From NCBI GenBank assembly GCA_018827375.1, contig JAHJYW010000045.1, positions 1 to 64,000 of the forward strand: 64,000 bases of DNA, read 5' to 3'. The position numbers were made by a program, and so were the translations under genes. The number at the start of each line of letters is the position of its first letter. Within the stretch, counting starts at the first letter, position 1. The notes beneath the pieces are model-generated. The model had not been told where the DNA came from, ran no database searches, and saw only the letters and a program-made list of their open reading frames with translations. The DNA comes from Alphaproteobacteria bacterium. Lineage in GTDB: Bacteria; Pseudomonadota; Alphaproteobacteria; Caulobacterales; Hyphomonadaceae. Of this stretch, positions 44,381-54,758 are shown in pieces.

Positions 44381-45279
44381 CCTCCCTGGAAACTCCATCC
44401 CACCCTCACACGCGTCACTGGATCGGGCCTCTGATGGTGCTGGCCGGCGGTGTCTGCATTGGCTTTGCGCCCATTGGGCTGAGGCTTGGCCTGGGCGAGC
44501 TTGGGCCGCAGGGCATTGCGTTCTGGCGCTATCTCTTTGCCGCGCCTGTGCTCCTGGCGCTGGTGTTCCTGATCGAACGGCGGGCGCCCAGACCGCCGAA
44601 CAGGTTCGTCCTGCTCGCCGGCACATTCTTCACGCTCGACATTGCCCTCTGGCACTGGGGGCTGACCCTGACCACCGTCTCGAATGCCACATTCATCGTG
44701 AACCTCGGCAATGTGTCGGTTGGCTTTGTGGCGTGGCTGTTCCTGAAGGAGCGCCCGACCAATATCTGGTTCCTCGCCATCCTGCTGGCCATTGCCGGGG
44801 CGGCTGCCCTGTCGCTTGGCGGCGAAGTTGGCGGCAAGGGCGACGTGCGCGGCGACCTGCTTGCATTGGGCGCCGCACTGCTTGTCTCTGGTTACATGCT
44901 CTGTTCGAAACTCGCGCGGCGGCGCCTTGGCGGTATCGAGACCATCTTCTGGCTGACCATCGTCGAAGTCTGCATTGGCGGACTGATCCTGCTCGCCTCA
45001 GGCGAGCCTCGTCTGCCGGCCACGCTGAACGGCTTTGCCGTGCCGCTCTTCCTGGCCATTGTTGTGCAGGTGATGGGGCAGGGCCTTATCATTGCCGGGC
45101 TTGGCCGCACACCCGCGGCGATCGCAGGTGTGCTTGTTGTCGTTCAGCCTGTGGTCGCCGCCGCCCTTTCCTGGGTCCTGTTCGATGAACCGCTGACCGC
45201 CCTGCAAGCCGGTGGGGCCGCTGCCATTCTCGTGGCCGTCTGGCTCTCACAACGCGGAAAACCGGTGCCGATCGACTAA
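44377..45279 (+). CDS. EamA/DMT-family transporter
   Basis: A 300-residue drug/metabolite transporter with ten predicted helices in two EamA repeats (start at GPLMVLAGGVCIGFAPIGLR; second repeat from DLLALGAALLVSGYMLCSK). The substrate is unknown; most DMT proteins export metabolites. It is translationally coupled to gluQRS, which says nothing clear about substrate. Confidence 0.87.
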   Translation: MTSLETPSHPHTRHWIGPLMVLAGGVCIGFAPIGLRLGLGELGPQGIAFWRYLFAAPVLLALVFLIERRAPRPPNRFVLLAGTFFTLDIALWHWGLTLTTVSNATFIVNLGNVSVGFVAWLFLKERPTNIWFLAILLAIAGAAALSLGGEVGGKGDVRGDLLALGAALLVSGYMLCSKLARRRLGGIETIFWLTIVEVCIGGLILLASGEPRLPATLNGFAVPLFLAIVVQVMGQGLIIAGLGRTPAAIAGVLVVVQPVVAAALSWVLFDEPLTALQAGGAAAILVAVWLSQRGKPVPID

Positions 45280-45356
45280 ATCGCGCCGACTGCATCGAAA
45301 CTGCCACAAAACTCGTCTATCACTTCCCCATCGTATCTGATCGGGGAACCAAAGAC

Positions 45357-46940
45357 ATGCGCACATCCATCGCCGCCCTCATGACGGGCCTCGCGCTCGC
45401 CGCCACAGCCTGCACGACGCCGCCGCCGGCCGAGGCGCCTGACACGCTGGCCGCCACCGAGACCGCAACACCCCCTGCCCCGCTGCGCCCGGGCGTCGTG
45501 CCCAAGCAGGCTGGCGATTCGTACTATGTGGCGGCGGCGGCCGCCGTGCAGGCGCGCATCGACCAGCGCGGCCTGAAGCCCGCAAAGAACGTGATCCTCT
45601 TCATTGGCGACGGCATGAGCATCCCGACCGTCACCGCCGCCCGTATCTATGCCGGCCAGAAGCGCGGTATCGACGGCGAGTCCTATTCGCTGACCATGGA
45701 AACACTGCCAAGCATGGCGCTGTCGAAGACGTACAGCCATGACTACCAGGTCGCAGATTCCGCCTCGACCGCGACAGCGATGACCGCAGGCGTGAAGGTC
45801 AATTCCGGCACGCTCGGCGTGCTGAAGGAAGCCAACCGCAACAATTGCGCCGCGACCGAGGGCAATGGCACCGATTCCCTCTTCGAACTCGCCGAGCGCG
45901 AAGGCCTTGCGACGGGCATCGTTTCGACCGCCCGCATCACCCATGCTACGCCTGCCTCAACCTATTCGGAAACGCCCAACCGTGACTGGGAATCGGACGC
46001 TGATCTCAAAGGTGGCGACGCCGGCGACTGCAAGGACATCGCCCGCCAGCTGATTGAATGGTCTGCAGGCGACGGTTTCGAAGTGGTTCTGGGCGGCGGA
46101 CGTTCTCCCTTCCTGACCGAGTCCGAAGCCGATCCCGAGGAAGACGGCAAGACCGGCAGCCGCAAGGATGGCCGCGACCTGACCGCCGAATGGGTCGCCA
46201 AGGGCCCCGACCATACATACATCTCCGACCAAGCTGGCTTTGACGCGACGGACTTTACCTCCGGTGTGAAAGTGCTCGGCCTGTTTGAGCGTTCGCACAT
46301 GCAGTTCGAAATGGACCGCGCCAAGGACACCGCCGGGGAGCCTTCACTGGTCGATCTGACCAAGGCCGCCATCACCCGCCTGTCGCAGGAACCGAGCGGC
46401 TTTGTCCTGATGGTCGAAGGCGGGCGGATCGACCATGCCCACCATGGCGTGAATGCTGCGCGCGCGCTTGATGAGACGGACGCGTTCGACATGGCTGTCG
46501 CCGCCGCGCTCGAGATGACCGATAATGACGACACGCTGATTATCGTCACCGCCGACCACAGCCACACGATGACAATCTCGGGCTATCCGCAACGCGGCAA
46601 CCCGATCCTCGGCAAGGTCAATACCGGCCTCGACGATGACCATATGATGGCGCAGGACGGCAAGCCCTACACAACCCTCTCTTATGCCAGCGGCATGACC
46701 GCCTGCCGCATGGTCGAGGGCGAACCGGACTGTACCCGCGAAGACCTCTCCGATGTCGACACGACGGAACCCGACTTCCAGCAGCCGTCGCTCGTATTCA
46801 TGGGCTCTGAAACCCATGGCGGTGACGATGTCGCCATCTTCGCCACGGGCCCCGGCTCGGAACTCGTCTCCGGCGTCATGGAGCAGAACGAGATCTTCCA
46901 CGTCATGGGCCGTGCCAGCGGCCTGGTTGCAGCGGAATAG
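45357..46940 (+). CDS. Alkaline phosphatase, putative lipoprotein
   Basis: A 527-residue alkaline phosphatase-superfamily enzyme with a lipobox (LALAATACTT, Cys19). Metal and catalytic sites are intact: LFIGDGMSI, the nucleophile Ser in VADSASTATAMTAGVK, EGGRIDHAHHGVNA, VTADHSHTMT and the C-terminal ETHGGDDVAIFATGP. It should hydrolyse phosphomonoesters in the periplasm or at the outer membrane. An Ala/Pro/Thr-rich linker separates the lipid anchor from the enzyme. No convincing Pho box is seen upstream. Confidence 0.93.
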   Translation: MRTSIAALMTGLALAATACTTPPPAEAPDTLAATETATPPAPLRPGVVPKQAGDSYYVAAAAAVQARIDQRGLKPAKNVILFIGDGMSIPTVTAARIYAGQKRGIDGESYSLTMETLPSMALSKTYSHDYQVADSASTATAMTAGVKVNSGTLGVLKEANRNNCAATEGNGTDSLFELAEREGLATGIVSTARITHATPASTYSETPNRDWESDADLKGGDAGDCKDIARQLIEWSAGDGFEVVLGGGRSPFLTESEADPEEDGKTGSRKDGRDLTAEWVAKGPDHTYISDQAGFDATDFTSGVKVLGLFERSHMQFEMDRAKDTAGEPSLVDLTKAAITRLSQEPSGFVLMVEGGRIDHAHHGVNAARALDETDAFDMAVAAALEMTDNDDTLIIVTADHSHTMTISGYPQRGNPILGKVNTGLDDDHMMAQDGKPYTTLSYASGMTACRMVEGEPDCTREDLSDVDTTEPDFQQPSLVFMGSETHGGDDVAIFATGPGSELVSGVMEQNEIFHVMGRASGLVAAE

Positions 46941-46950
46941 TTTCCGCCAC

Positions 46951-46984
46951 CCGGCTCAGGCAGCGCCCATCGCCCCTGAGCCGG
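46951..46984 (+). terminator. Hairpin after the alkaline phosphatase gene (possible terminator)
   Basis: A perfect 10-bp stem (CCGGCTCAGG / CCTGAGCCGG) with a 14-base loop, 10 bp past the stop. There is no U-tract after it, so it may act with Rho or protect the mRNA end; it is not a standard intrinsic terminator. Confidence 0.45.
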
Positions 46985-47134
46985 TGTGCGGGATAAATCA
47001 GGCCATCGCGAGCGCCGTGCGGGACACGGCGTTCGCCAAGCTGGCCTGACGCCGCCTCACGCTGCGGCATGTCTGGTCAAATGGCGGTATCCCGGCAATG
47101 CTGCAGAAAACAGAATATAACCGGAGGAAACACC

Positions 47135-48235
47135 ATGAAAGCTGCCGTCATGCGGGCGCCCAATGCGCCGCTGTCCATCGAAGAAGTCACCATCTCCAAG
47201 CCCGGCCCGCGCGAAGTGCTCGTGCGGCTGAAAGCGGTCGGTGTCTGCCACTCGGACGTGCACTTCTGGGACGGCGCCTTTCCGACCGAAATGCCGGTCA
47301 TCCTCGGCCATGAGAGCGCCGGCATCGTCGAACAGGTCGGCTCCATGGTCAGCGCGGTGAAGCCTGGCGACCATGTCGTTTCGATCCTCTCGCCCTTCTG
47401 CGGCACCTGCGAGTTCTGCCTGACGGGCCACATGTCGGTCTGCCACACGGTCAACGGCGAGCAGTTCAAGCGGGGCCCGACAGAGGCGCCCCGGCTGTCG
47501 ATCGGCAAGGAAAAGGTCTCCCAGTTCCTCAACCTCTCCTCCTTTGCCGAGCAGATCCTGGTGCACGAGAACACGCTCTGCGTGATCGACAAGGAAATGC
47601 CGATGGACCGCGCCTGCCTGATCGGCTGCGGCGTCATCACTGGCGTCGGTTCGGTCTTCCACGCTGCGAAGGTCGAGCCCGGCTCGACCGTGGCCGTGCT
47701 TGGCTGCGGCGGCGTTGGCCTCTCCACAATCAATGGCGCGGCGATTGCCGGCGCCTCGCGGATCATCGCCGTCGACCTGTCGGACGAAAAACTCGCCATG
47801 GCGAAGAAATTCGGCGCGACCGATTTCGTGAACCCGAAGAATGGCGACCCGGTCGAACAGGTGAAGGAGCTGACCCAGGGCGGCGTCCACTATGCGTTCG
47901 AATGCGTCGGCCTGAAGCTGACGGCCGAGCAAGGCTACATGATGATGCGGCCACGCGGCGTTATGACTGTGATCGGGATGATCCCGCCCGGTGTGAATAT
48001 CGAAATTCCCGGAATCGAACTCCTCGTCACGGAAAAGCGCCTGCAGGGCGCCGTGATGGGCTCAAACAGGTTCCGCGTCGATTTCCCCCGCCTCGTCACT
48101 TTGTATCAGCAGGGCAAACTCCACCTCGACGATGTCATTTCCGACCGTATCGGCATGGAAGGATTGACCGGGGCGCTTCAGAATCTTAAAGATAACAAGG
48201 GTTCAGTTGCACGTCAGGTCGTCATGTTTGACTAA
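47135..48235 (+). CDS. Zinc-dependent alcohol dehydrogenase
   Basis: A 366-residue MDR-family dehydrogenase (class III/NDMA-ADH-like). The catalytic zinc site includes GVCHSDVHFWDG and GHESAGIVEQVG; the structural zinc Cys cluster is in SPFCGTCEFCLTGHMSVC. The nucleotide fold is VAVLGCGGVGLSTINGAAIA. Substrate unknown. The ATG at 47135 has GGAGGAAA upstream. It stands alone between the phosphatase and the response regulator genes. Confidence 0.92.
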   Translation: MKAAVMRAPNAPLSIEEVTISKPGPREVLVRLKAVGVCHSDVHFWDGAFPTEMPVILGHESAGIVEQVGSMVSAVKPGDHVVSILSPFCGTCEFCLTGHMSVCHTVNGEQFKRGPTEAPRLSIGKEKVSQFLNLSSFAEQILVHENTLCVIDKEMPMDRACLIGCGVITGVGSVFHAAKVEPGSTVAVLGCGGVGLSTINGAAIAGASRIIAVDLSDEKLAMAKKFGATDFVNPKNGDPVEQVKELTQGGVHYAFECVGLKLTAEQGYMMMRPRGVMTVIGMIPPGVNIEIPGIELLVTEKRLQGAVMGSNRFRVDFPRLVTLYQQGKLHLDDVISDRIGMEGLTGALQNLKDNKGSVARQVVMFD

Positions 48236-48332
48236 GGCGCGCAATTCGCCGTTAACTTGAACGTTAACTAACTCTGGTAGCGTGTTCAATAATTGCTGCA
48301 TGAATTTTGGAACGAAAGGAGGGGCCGCTCAT

Positions 48333-48740
48333 TTGACCTTTATGACCAAGCCGCCTCAAATCCTTATTGTCGAAGACGAGATCCTTATCGCAATGGATCT
48401 TGAAGACATGGTCGCCGAAATGGGCGGCACCGCTGTCGCATCCGCACACAATATCCAGACAGCGATCAAGCTCGCCGAATCCATCGAGGCTGACGCCGCT
48501 ATTCTAGACGTTGATGTCGCGGGCCAGCTCGTTTTCCCCGTTGCCGACATTCTGGCTGCGCGGGGCATCCCGTTCCTGTTCAATACAGGGCATTCTGCTG
48601 AGGATATCCTCAAGGCCCGTTACAAATCTGCCCCGATCTGCCGCAAGCCAACACTGCCGCGCCAACTCAAGTCGGCGCTGCAAAATCTTTTGGCTTCGCG
48701 TGAAGGCAATCCTGACTCCAACGGCGCCATTCCGGCCTAG
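48333..48740 (+). CDS. Single-domain response regulator
   Basis: A ~132-residue receiver-only protein. Acidic pocket residues are in [17 protein letters not shown], the phospho-acceptor Asp is in [11 protein letters not shown], Thr/Ser is in FNTGHSAED, and the conserved Lys is in [10 protein letters not shown]. There is no output domain, so it would act by phosphotransfer or protein contact. Its kinase is not adjacent. A strong AAAGGAGGGG (48315-48324) is well spaced for TTG 48333 but too far from ATG 48342; the ATG remains possible. Confidence 0.88.
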   Translation: MTFMTKPPQILIVEDEILIAMDLEDMVAEMGGTAVASAHNIQTAIKLAESIEADAAILDVDVAGQLVFPVADILAARGIPFLFNTGHSAEDILKARYKSAPICRKPTLPRQLKSALQNLLASREGNPDSNGAIPA

Positions 48741-49564
48741 TCGCGGAGCAGCTCGTTGACGCCGGTCTTTGACCGCGTCTGGGCATCCACCGTTTTCACG
48801 ATCACAGCACATGCCAGCGATGGCCCGCCATTCTTGTCGGGCAGCGTGCCCGGCACGACCACCGAATACGGTGGCACCTTGCCATAGCTGATCTCGCCGG
48901 TCTGGCGGTTCACGATCTTGGTCGATTGCGTGATGAATACGCCCATCGCAATCACTGATCCCTCACCCACAACCACGCCTTCGACCACTTCGGACCGCGC
49001 GCCAATGAAGCAATTGTCTTCGATGATGGTAGGATTGGCCTGCAGGGGCTCCAGCACGCCGCCAATGCCCGTTCCGGCAGAGATGTGGCAGTTGGCGCCA
49101 ACTTGCGCGCACGAGCCCACAGACGCCCATGTATCGATCATCGTGCCTTCGCCGACATAAGCGCCGATATTCACGTAGGAGGGCATCAGGACGGCATTCT
49201 TCGCGATGAAAGCGCCGCGGCGCACTGCGCAGGGCGGCACGGCGCGGAACCCGGCTTCGATAAAATCAGCCTCGCCCCAGCCCTCGAATTTCGATGGGAC
49301 CTTGTCCCACCATGTACCCGGCCCGGGGCCACCCGGCATGATGCCATTCGCGTTGAGGCGGAAAGACAGGAGCACGGCTTTCTTCAGCCACTGGTGCACT
49401 GTCCAGCTGCCATCCGCATCCTTGCTTGCAACGCGCGCCTCGCCCTTGTCGAGCAGCTCGATCGCCGCCTCGACAACTTCGCGGACTTCGCCGGTTGTTC
49501 CGGTGGAAAGCTCATCGCGGCGCTCCCAGGCGCGGTCGATTACGTCAGCAAGGGCATGGGTCAT
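48737..49564 (-). CDS. dapD: 2,3,4,5-tetrahydropyridine-2,6-dicarboxylate N-succinyltransferase
   Basis: A 275-residue DapD of the succinylase branch of lysine/DAP synthesis. The hexapeptide-repeat left-handed beta helix is evident ([59 protein letters not shown]). The ATG at 49564 has GGAG upstream and gives the usual [13 protein letters not shown] start. It follows the nucleotidase gene in the conserved argB-nucleotidase-dapD order. Confidence 0.95.
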   Translation of the reverse strand: MTHALADVIDRAWERRDELSTGTTGEVREVVEAAIELLDKGEARVASKDADGSWTVHQWLKKAVLLSFRLNANGIMPGGPGPGTWWDKVPSKFEGWGEADFIEAGFRAVPPCAVRRGAFIAKNAVLMPSYVNIGAYVGEGTMIDTWASVGSCAQVGANCHISAGTGIGGVLEPLQANPTIIEDNCFIGARSEVVEGVVVGEGSVIAMGVFITQSTKIVNRQTGEISYGKVPPYSVVVPGTLPDKNGGPSLACAVIVKTVDAQTRSKTGVNELLRD

Positions 49565-49589
49565 GTCGGGAAGTCTCCGGTCGGCAGGC

Positions 49590-50333
49590 TTAGAGTGTTT
49601 CCAGCGCCGCTTCGAGAAAGGCGGCAAGGTCGCCCGTCACATAGTCGATGTGATCCGGCCCGTCATCCCCCAGAACATCAGAGAGGCTCGCAGGACGCGC
49701 CTCAATCGGCTCGTGGCTCCAATCCTTTTCCGAATGGACCAGAACCGTGGTGAAACCGACATGCTTTGCCGGCGCGAGGTTGCGCGCCAGATCCTCGAAA
49801 AAGATCGCCCCATGCGGGTCCACGTCATGGAGTTTCTGGAAAGCGGCGTAGGAGGCTGGCCGAGGCTTCGGCACATAGTCGGAATCCTCGATCCCGAAAC
49901 TGCCATCGAAGAGGTGTGATAGGCCCATCCTGTCGGTCACCTGTTCTGCGTGGCCGCGCGATCCGTTCGTATAGACGAACTTCCGGCCCGGCAGGCGTTC
50001 CAACGCGCTGCGCAGCTTTGGCAGGTCGGGCAGGGGACTCAGGTCTATTTTATGGACGTGGTCGAGAAAATCGGATGGGTCTATCTTATGAACCGTCATA
50101 AGGCCGGCCAGTGTTGTCCCGTAGTCAGCATAGTATTTCTTTTGGACCTTGCGGGCTTCGTCTGGTGGCAGCTTGAGCAGTCGCGAAACAAAGTCGGTCA
50201 TCCGCGTATCGATCTCGGCGAAGAGGTCGCACTCAGCCGGGTAAAGCGTATTGTCGAGATCGAACACCCAGTCGCGTACATGGCCGAAACTGCCGAACGG
50301 GGCGAGGTGAACGCCCGCGCGTTTATCGTTCAT
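49590..50333 (-). CDS. HAD-family pyrimidine 5'-nucleotidase
   Basis: A 247-residue HAD hydrolase with motif [13 protein letters not shown], motif [15 protein letters not shown], the motif III region [14 protein letters not shown] and motif [18 protein letters not shown]. This is the SDT1/PyrP-type nucleotidase usually found between argB and dapD in alphaproteobacteria, likely dephosphorylating UMP/CMP. The start ATG 50333 overlaps the 3' end of the DUF1036 gene by 11 bases. Confidence 0.88.
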   Translation of the reverse strand: MNDKRAGVHLAPFGSFGHVRDWVFDLDNTLYPAECDLFAEIDTRMTDFVSRLLKLPPDEARKVQKKYYADYGTTLAGLMTVHKIDPSDFLDHVHKIDLSPLPDLPKLRSALERLPGRKFVYTNGSRGHAEQVTDRMGLSHLFDGSFGIEDSDYVPKPRPASYAAFQKLHDVDPHGAIFFEDLARNLAPAKHVGFTTVLVHSEKDWSHEPIEARPASLSDVLGDDGPDHIDYVTGDLAAFLEAALETL

Positions 50334-51360
50334 TCTGACTCGCCTTTGCAAAATCGCGCTCAAAGAACTCGAAGACCAGCTTGCGGTCCACGGGTGGCGG
50401 CGCCGCCTGGAACAGCGCCGTGCGATAGGCCGAGGCCTCGCATTCATCGCGTCCGATAATGGCAAACTTGGAGCGGCCCACACAAAACGCATCAGAGGCC
50501 TTGGCCAGTGTGCGGGTCGTATCGCCATCCTCCATCTCGCCGTAGACATAATGCTCCTGGCCGCTCAACGGCCTGTCGAGCACGCGGGAACAGCCGCCTG
50601 CCTCCAGCATCCACCAGCCGCGGCTCTCCCAGCCTTCCGATCCCCGGCGCGCAATCGCGCTCCAGATACGGTTCTTGGTGCGGTTACACACGGTAAAGCC
50701 CACGGCCCGGCCGCGCTCCTTGGCCACCTGTTCAAGGAAATCGATCAGGTCGGCTTCCGACGTCGTCGATGGGAGGCCATTCTTCTTCAGGAATTCAGCA
50801 ATTGCGGCGCGCGTCTTGTGACCGATATTCCCATCGACGACGCCCGACACAACGCCCGCCTCTTCCAGCAGACGCTGGATACCGGCCGCGCGGGCCTTTT
50901 CGGCATCGTAATTGTCGATCTCGGTGAACGGCGTCATCCAGCGTGTGCGGCGGGTAATTTCCACGGCGCGGAAGCCCCGGCTCTCAAGGCCCATGGCGGC
51001 GCACTCGGGCGGGCTCTCCAGCGAGAAGCTGCCGGTCGGGTCAACGCAAAGGTCGGTATTGCCACCCCATTCGCGCACACCGCCGCGATGCGCTGACGAA
51101 GTGCGCGCATAAACGAAATGGAATTTCGGCTCCAGCGGCCCCGGCAGGGCCAGTTTGCAGCTGCCGGGTTGCAGCTTGATCCAGCCTTCGACCGTGATGC
51201 CCTTGCCTTCCGGCCGGCCGATCGCTGCCTCGATAATATAACTGGTGCGATTGCACAGCGACCAGCCGTCATTGCGGTCCTGCGCTGCCGCGACCTGGGC
51301 GAAACCGACAAGCGCGGCCAGCACGCCAAGAATTTTAAGAAACGAGCGTACCTGCGCCAT
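50323..51360 (-). CDS. Double DUF1036 protein with a central PG-binding-like segment
   Basis: A 345-residue exported protein (signal [17 protein letters not shown]). Two copies of a DUF1036-like unit lie at residues ~20-115 ([17 protein letters not shown] ... [15 protein letters not shown]) and ~230-310 ([18 protein letters not shown] ... [15 protein letters not shown]). Between them is a peptidoglycan-binding-domain-like stretch ([20 protein letters not shown]). Function is unknown; a role at the cell envelope is inferred. It overlaps the argB 3' end by 26 bases, so it belongs to the argB operon. Confidence 0.8.
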   Translation of the reverse strand: MAQVRSFLKILGVLAALVGFAQVAAAQDRNDGWSLCNRTSYIIEAAIGRPEGKGITVEGWIKLQPGSCKLALPGPLEPKFHFVYARTSSAHRGGVREWGGNTDLCVDPTGSFSLESPPECAAMGLESRGFRAVEITRRTRWMTPFTEIDNYDAEKARAAGIQRLLEEAGVVSGVVDGNIGHKTRAAIAEFLKKNGLPSTTSEADLIDFLEQVAKERGRAVGFTVCNRTKNRIWSAIARRGSEGWESRGWWMLEAGGCSRVLDRPLSGQEHYVYGEMEDGDTTRTLAKASDAFCVGRSKFAIIGRDECEASAYRTALFQAAPPPVDRKLVFEFFERDFAKASQNER

Positions 51361-52231
51361 GTTCTGTGAAGAGCTCCAAGAGGAGGGCATGCGGCGCACG
51401 CCCATCAAGTATCACAGCCGCCCCAACACCATGATTTACGGAATGCGCGGCAGTTTCAAGCTTGGGAATCATACCGCCTGCAGCTGTGCCATCCGCGATG
51501 AGGCCCGGAATGTCCGCAACCGGGATCTCCCGCATCAATTTCTTATCCTTGTCGAGCACCCCGGCAACGTCTGTCAGCAGCAGGAGACGGCTCGCCCCCA
51601 GCGCCGCCGCAAGGGCGCCAGCGGCTGTGTCGGCATTGATATTATAGCGCGCACCATCGGCCCCGACGCCCACCGGCGCTACGACCGGGATCAGGTTTGC
51701 ATCGGCCCGCAGCATGGCAAGCAGCACGGTCGTGTCCACCGCGCTCGGCTCGCCGACAAAGCCAAGATCGAGCACCTGCTCGATATGGCTGTCAGGGTCT
51801 TTCGATGTCTTGGTCGCCTTTTCCGCGCGGATCAGGTTGCCGTCAGAACCTGACAGGCCAACCGCCTTGCCGCCCGCCTGATTGATCGCCCGCACGATGG
51901 ATTTGTTGATCGGACCGGACAGGACCATTTCGACGACTTCCATCGTCGCTTCGTCGGTCACGCGCAGGCCGCCCTTGAATTCGGACGTGATGCCCAGCTT
52001 TTCCAACAGGTTACCGATCTGCGGCCCGCCGCCATGCACGACAACCGGATGAATGCCGAGCGCCTTTAGCAGCACGACATCGCGCGCAAATCCGGCCGAA
52101 AGCGACGGGTCGACCATGGCATGGCCGCCATATTTCACCACGATCGTCTGTCCGGCATAGCGCTGGATATAGGGCAGGGCCTCAGACAGGGTCTTTGCCG
52201 TGAACTGGGCCTGGGAAGCGGTATCTGTCAT
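51335..52231 (-). CDS. argB: Acetylglutamate kinase
   Basis: A 298-residue amino-acid kinase phosphorylating N-acetyl-L-glutamate in arginine synthesis. The phosphate-binding [15 protein letters not shown], the substrate site [18 protein letters not shown], and the C-terminal [18 protein letters not shown] and [12 protein letters not shown] match the family. The ATG at 52231 is preferred; an ATG at 52246 exists but has poor spacing. In relatives argB follows engB; here a penicillin acylase gene on the opposite strand intervenes. Confidence 0.95.
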   Translation of the reverse strand: MTDTASQAQFTAKTLSEALPYIQRYAGQTIVVKYGGHAMVDPSLSAGFARDVVLLKALGIHPVVVHGGGPQIGNLLEKLGITSEFKGGLRVTDEATMEVVEMVLSGPINKSIVRAINQAGGKAVGLSGSDGNLIRAEKATKTSKDPDSHIEQVLDLGFVGEPSAVDTTVLLAMLRADANLIPVVAPVGVGADGARYNINADTAAGALAAALGASRLLLLTDVAGVLDKDKKLMREIPVADIPGLIADGTAAGGMIPKLETAAHSVNHGVGAAVILDGRAPHALLLELFTEHGAGTLVS

Positions 52232-52380
52232 TGCGCGGCGCGCCATCCTTCGTCGTGTAACACTTGCGCCAGCGTCATAAGGCGCTTTTCGGCCCGGCGA
52301 AACCCTCGCATTCCGCAGGCGACATTCCTCCGCCAAGCCGCTAGTCTCCGGAAAAAGACAGGCAGGCGGGGATAATCATC

Positions 52381-54537
52381 ATGAAACGCATTCTGGCGGG
52401 CGCGGCAGCGCTTCTCGTTATCGTCCTGATCGGCGCGGGCATCTACCTCTGGGATCCGCTGCCCGCGAATCCACCCGCTGGTGAACTGGCGGCTGCTGCT
52501 GGCGCCTATGATGCCGAGGTGATCCGCGACGAGTTCGGCGTACCGCATGTGCACGGCGCCCGCGACGCCGATGCCGCCTTCGGCCTCGCCTATGCCCATG
52601 CAGAGGATGATTTCGAGACGATCCAGGAAACCGTCGCCGCCGGGCGCGGCATGCTCGCCCATTATCGCGGCAAGGACGCTGCGCCGGTCGACTATCTCGT
52701 TGCCCTACTCGGCGTCTGGGACACGGTCGCGCTGCGCTATCAGGATGACGTCCCGGACGATGTAAAAGCCATGGCAGAGGCCTATGCCGCTGGCCTTAAC
52801 CTCTACGCCGCTGAAAATCCCAAAACGACCTGGCGCGGACTTGCGCCCTTCACTGCAGAGGATGTCGTTGCAGGCTTCATCTTCAAGACACCCTTCTTCT
52901 ACGGTCTCGACGGGACTTTCATGGGCCTCTTCGGCAATGACTATACACAGACCATCGCGCTCGACCCCACCGAAGGCCGCAAGGCCTTCCTGATGGGACC
53001 GAAGACCATGGCGGAGCGCGGCTCCAACGGCATCGCCGTGTCGGGCCGCCGCGCGGGCGATGATGTCACCCGTCTCATGATCAACTCCCACCAGCCCCTC
53101 GCCGGCCCTGTCGCCTGGTATGAGGCACAGATGACATCCGACGAAGGCCTCGACATTACAGGCGGCCTTTTCCCCGGCACGCCGGTCATCCTGCATGGCT
53201 TCACCCCCAATCTCGGCTGGGCCAACACGGTCAGCGCGCAGGACCTGGTCGACACCTATGTTCTCACGGTGAACCCTGACGATCCGAACCAGTACAAGCT
53301 CGACGGCGAATGGGTGGATTTCAAGGAATCGGTGGCCACGCTTCACGTCAAGCTGTTCGGTCCCTTTGCGCTCACCGTGAAGCGCCCGGTCAAACGCTCA
53401 GCACAGGGCCCGGTCATTGAAGCCAAGCACGGCACCTATGCCGTGCGGTATGCCGGCATGGGTGAAATTCGCCAACTCGAACAATATTACCGGCTCAACA
53501 AGGCCGAGGACATGGATGGCTTCATGTCCGCGATGTCGCTCAACGCGCTGCCGAGCATCAATTACATTTATGCCGACAAGGACGCCAACGTCGCCTTCAT
53601 CCATAACGGGCAATATCCCAATCGCGATAATGCCTGGGACTGGTCAGGCGACATGCCGGGCGACCGGTCGGACCTGATCTGGCAGGGCTACAGGCCATGG
53701 GATGCAGTCCCGAAACTGGTCAATCCCGTCTCCGGCCTGGTCTTCAATTCCAATAACACACCCTATAGCGCCACCGATGGCCCGGACAATCTGAAGCCGG
53801 ATGACTTTCCCCAGTCCATGGGCCTGCAGACCAACCAGACCAACCGCTCCCTGCGCATGATGGAGCTGACTGATGGCAAGAGCCCGATCAATGAGCCGGA
53901 CCTCCTCGCCATCAAGTTCGACACGACCTATTCCAATGAGTCAGAGGCCGCTGACCTGATTGCGAAAGTTGTCGCCATCGACTGGAGCCAGGAGCCGGAA
54001 ATGGCCGAAGCCGCCAAGCGCCTCGCCGCCTGGGACCTGAACATGAATGCCGACAGCCGCTACGCCGCGCTGGGCGGCCTCACCGTACTGCGCGAAATCA
54101 CGGAGAAATACACCCACGTGCCCGCGCCGAAACCGGAAACGGCCTTCCGTGAGGCCGTTGAATGGCTGATGGTCCACCATGGTCGCATCGACCCCGAATG
54201 GGGCGAGGTCAACCGGCTTGCCCACGGAAATGTCAGCCTGCCGATCAGTGGCGGCCCGGACACGCTCCGCGCTGTCTATCCGGAATCCATGCGAGATGAT
54301 GGCACACTGCACATGACCGCAGGCGACACATGGATCGCGCTCGTCGAATGGGACCGTCAGGGCCGCCAGACCGCCCGCGTTATCAGCCCCTATGGCAGCG
54401 CCATCCTCGACGCGACCTCGCCCCACTATGCCGACCAGGCCCCGCTTTTCGTTGCCGAAGAATGGCGCAAGGCCCACCTCACCCATGAGGACGTGGTCGC
54501 CAACGCGACACGGACTTATCATCCCGGAAAGGATTGA
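52381..54537 (+). CDS. Penicillin acylase family (Ntn) amidohydrolase
   Basis: A 718-residue precursor of the penicillin amidase/AHL acylase family. The N-terminal anchor or signal (residues 5-23) is followed by the alpha chain (EFGVPHVHGARDADAAFGLA, YAHAEDDFE). The autocatalytic site G214|S215 in ERGSNGIAVSGRR gives the new N-terminal nucleophile; canonical members have GSNxW, here GSNGI. The substrate (beta-lactam side chains, acyl-homoserine lactones or acylated peptides) cannot be told. It lies between engB and argB on the opposite strand. The following 54538-54758 is AT-richer with no gene seen. Confidence 0.92.
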   Translation: MKRILAGAAALLVIVLIGAGIYLWDPLPANPPAGELAAAAGAYDAEVIRDEFGVPHVHGARDADAAFGLAYAHAEDDFETIQETVAAGRGMLAHYRGKDAAPVDYLVALLGVWDTVALRYQDDVPDDVKAMAEAYAAGLNLYAAENPKTTWRGLAPFTAEDVVAGFIFKTPFFYGLDGTFMGLFGNDYTQTIALDPTEGRKAFLMGPKTMAERGSNGIAVSGRRAGDDVTRLMINSHQPLAGPVAWYEAQMTSDEGLDITGGLFPGTPVILHGFTPNLGWANTVSAQDLVDTYVLTVNPDDPNQYKLDGEWVDFKESVATLHVKLFGPFALTVKRPVKRSAQGPVIEAKHGTYAVRYAGMGEIRQLEQYYRLNKAEDMDGFMSAMSLNALPSINYIYADKDANVAFIHNGQYPNRDNAWDWSGDMPGDRSDLIWQGYRPWDAVPKLVNPVSGLVFNSNNTPYSATDGPDNLKPDDFPQSMGLQTNQTNRSLRMMELTDGKSPINEPDLLAIKFDTTYSNESEAADLIAKVVAIDWSQEPEMAEAAKRLAAWDLNMNADSRYAALGGLTVLREITEKYTHVPAPKPETAFREAVEWLMVHHGRIDPEWGEVNRLAHGNVSLPISGGPDTLRAVYPESMRDDGTLHMTAGDTWIALVEWDRQGRQTARVISPYGSAILDATSPHYADQAPLFVAEEWRKAHLTHEDVVANATRTYHPGKD

Positions 54538-54758
54538 GTTGGGAGTTATCGCGCTACTTATTTATAGCTGCGGCGACACCTGTCCGAACAATATTTCACC
54601 TCCGCCCAGCACCGCTCCCATTTTTTGCGCCATGAGAATGGACGGTTGCAAGCGACACATGTCTTCTGCGGAAGGTCCTGCTTTCGACTTGAGATTTTCC
54701 GTGTCCTTTATCGGTCGAGCATAGTCTCAATCATGGCTCAGTGCGCGCTCCGCAGGCG

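Noticed and set aside
45301-45325. CTGCCAC...CTATCAC as a Pho box upstream of the alkaline phosphatase
   Set aside because: Repeat start-to-start distance is 16 and not 11, and the matches are partial.
48251-48268. Two GTTAAC repeats before the response regulator gene as a CtrA box
   Set aside because: The TTAA units are separated by 8 bases, so they do not match TTAA-N7-TTAA; another regulator is possible.
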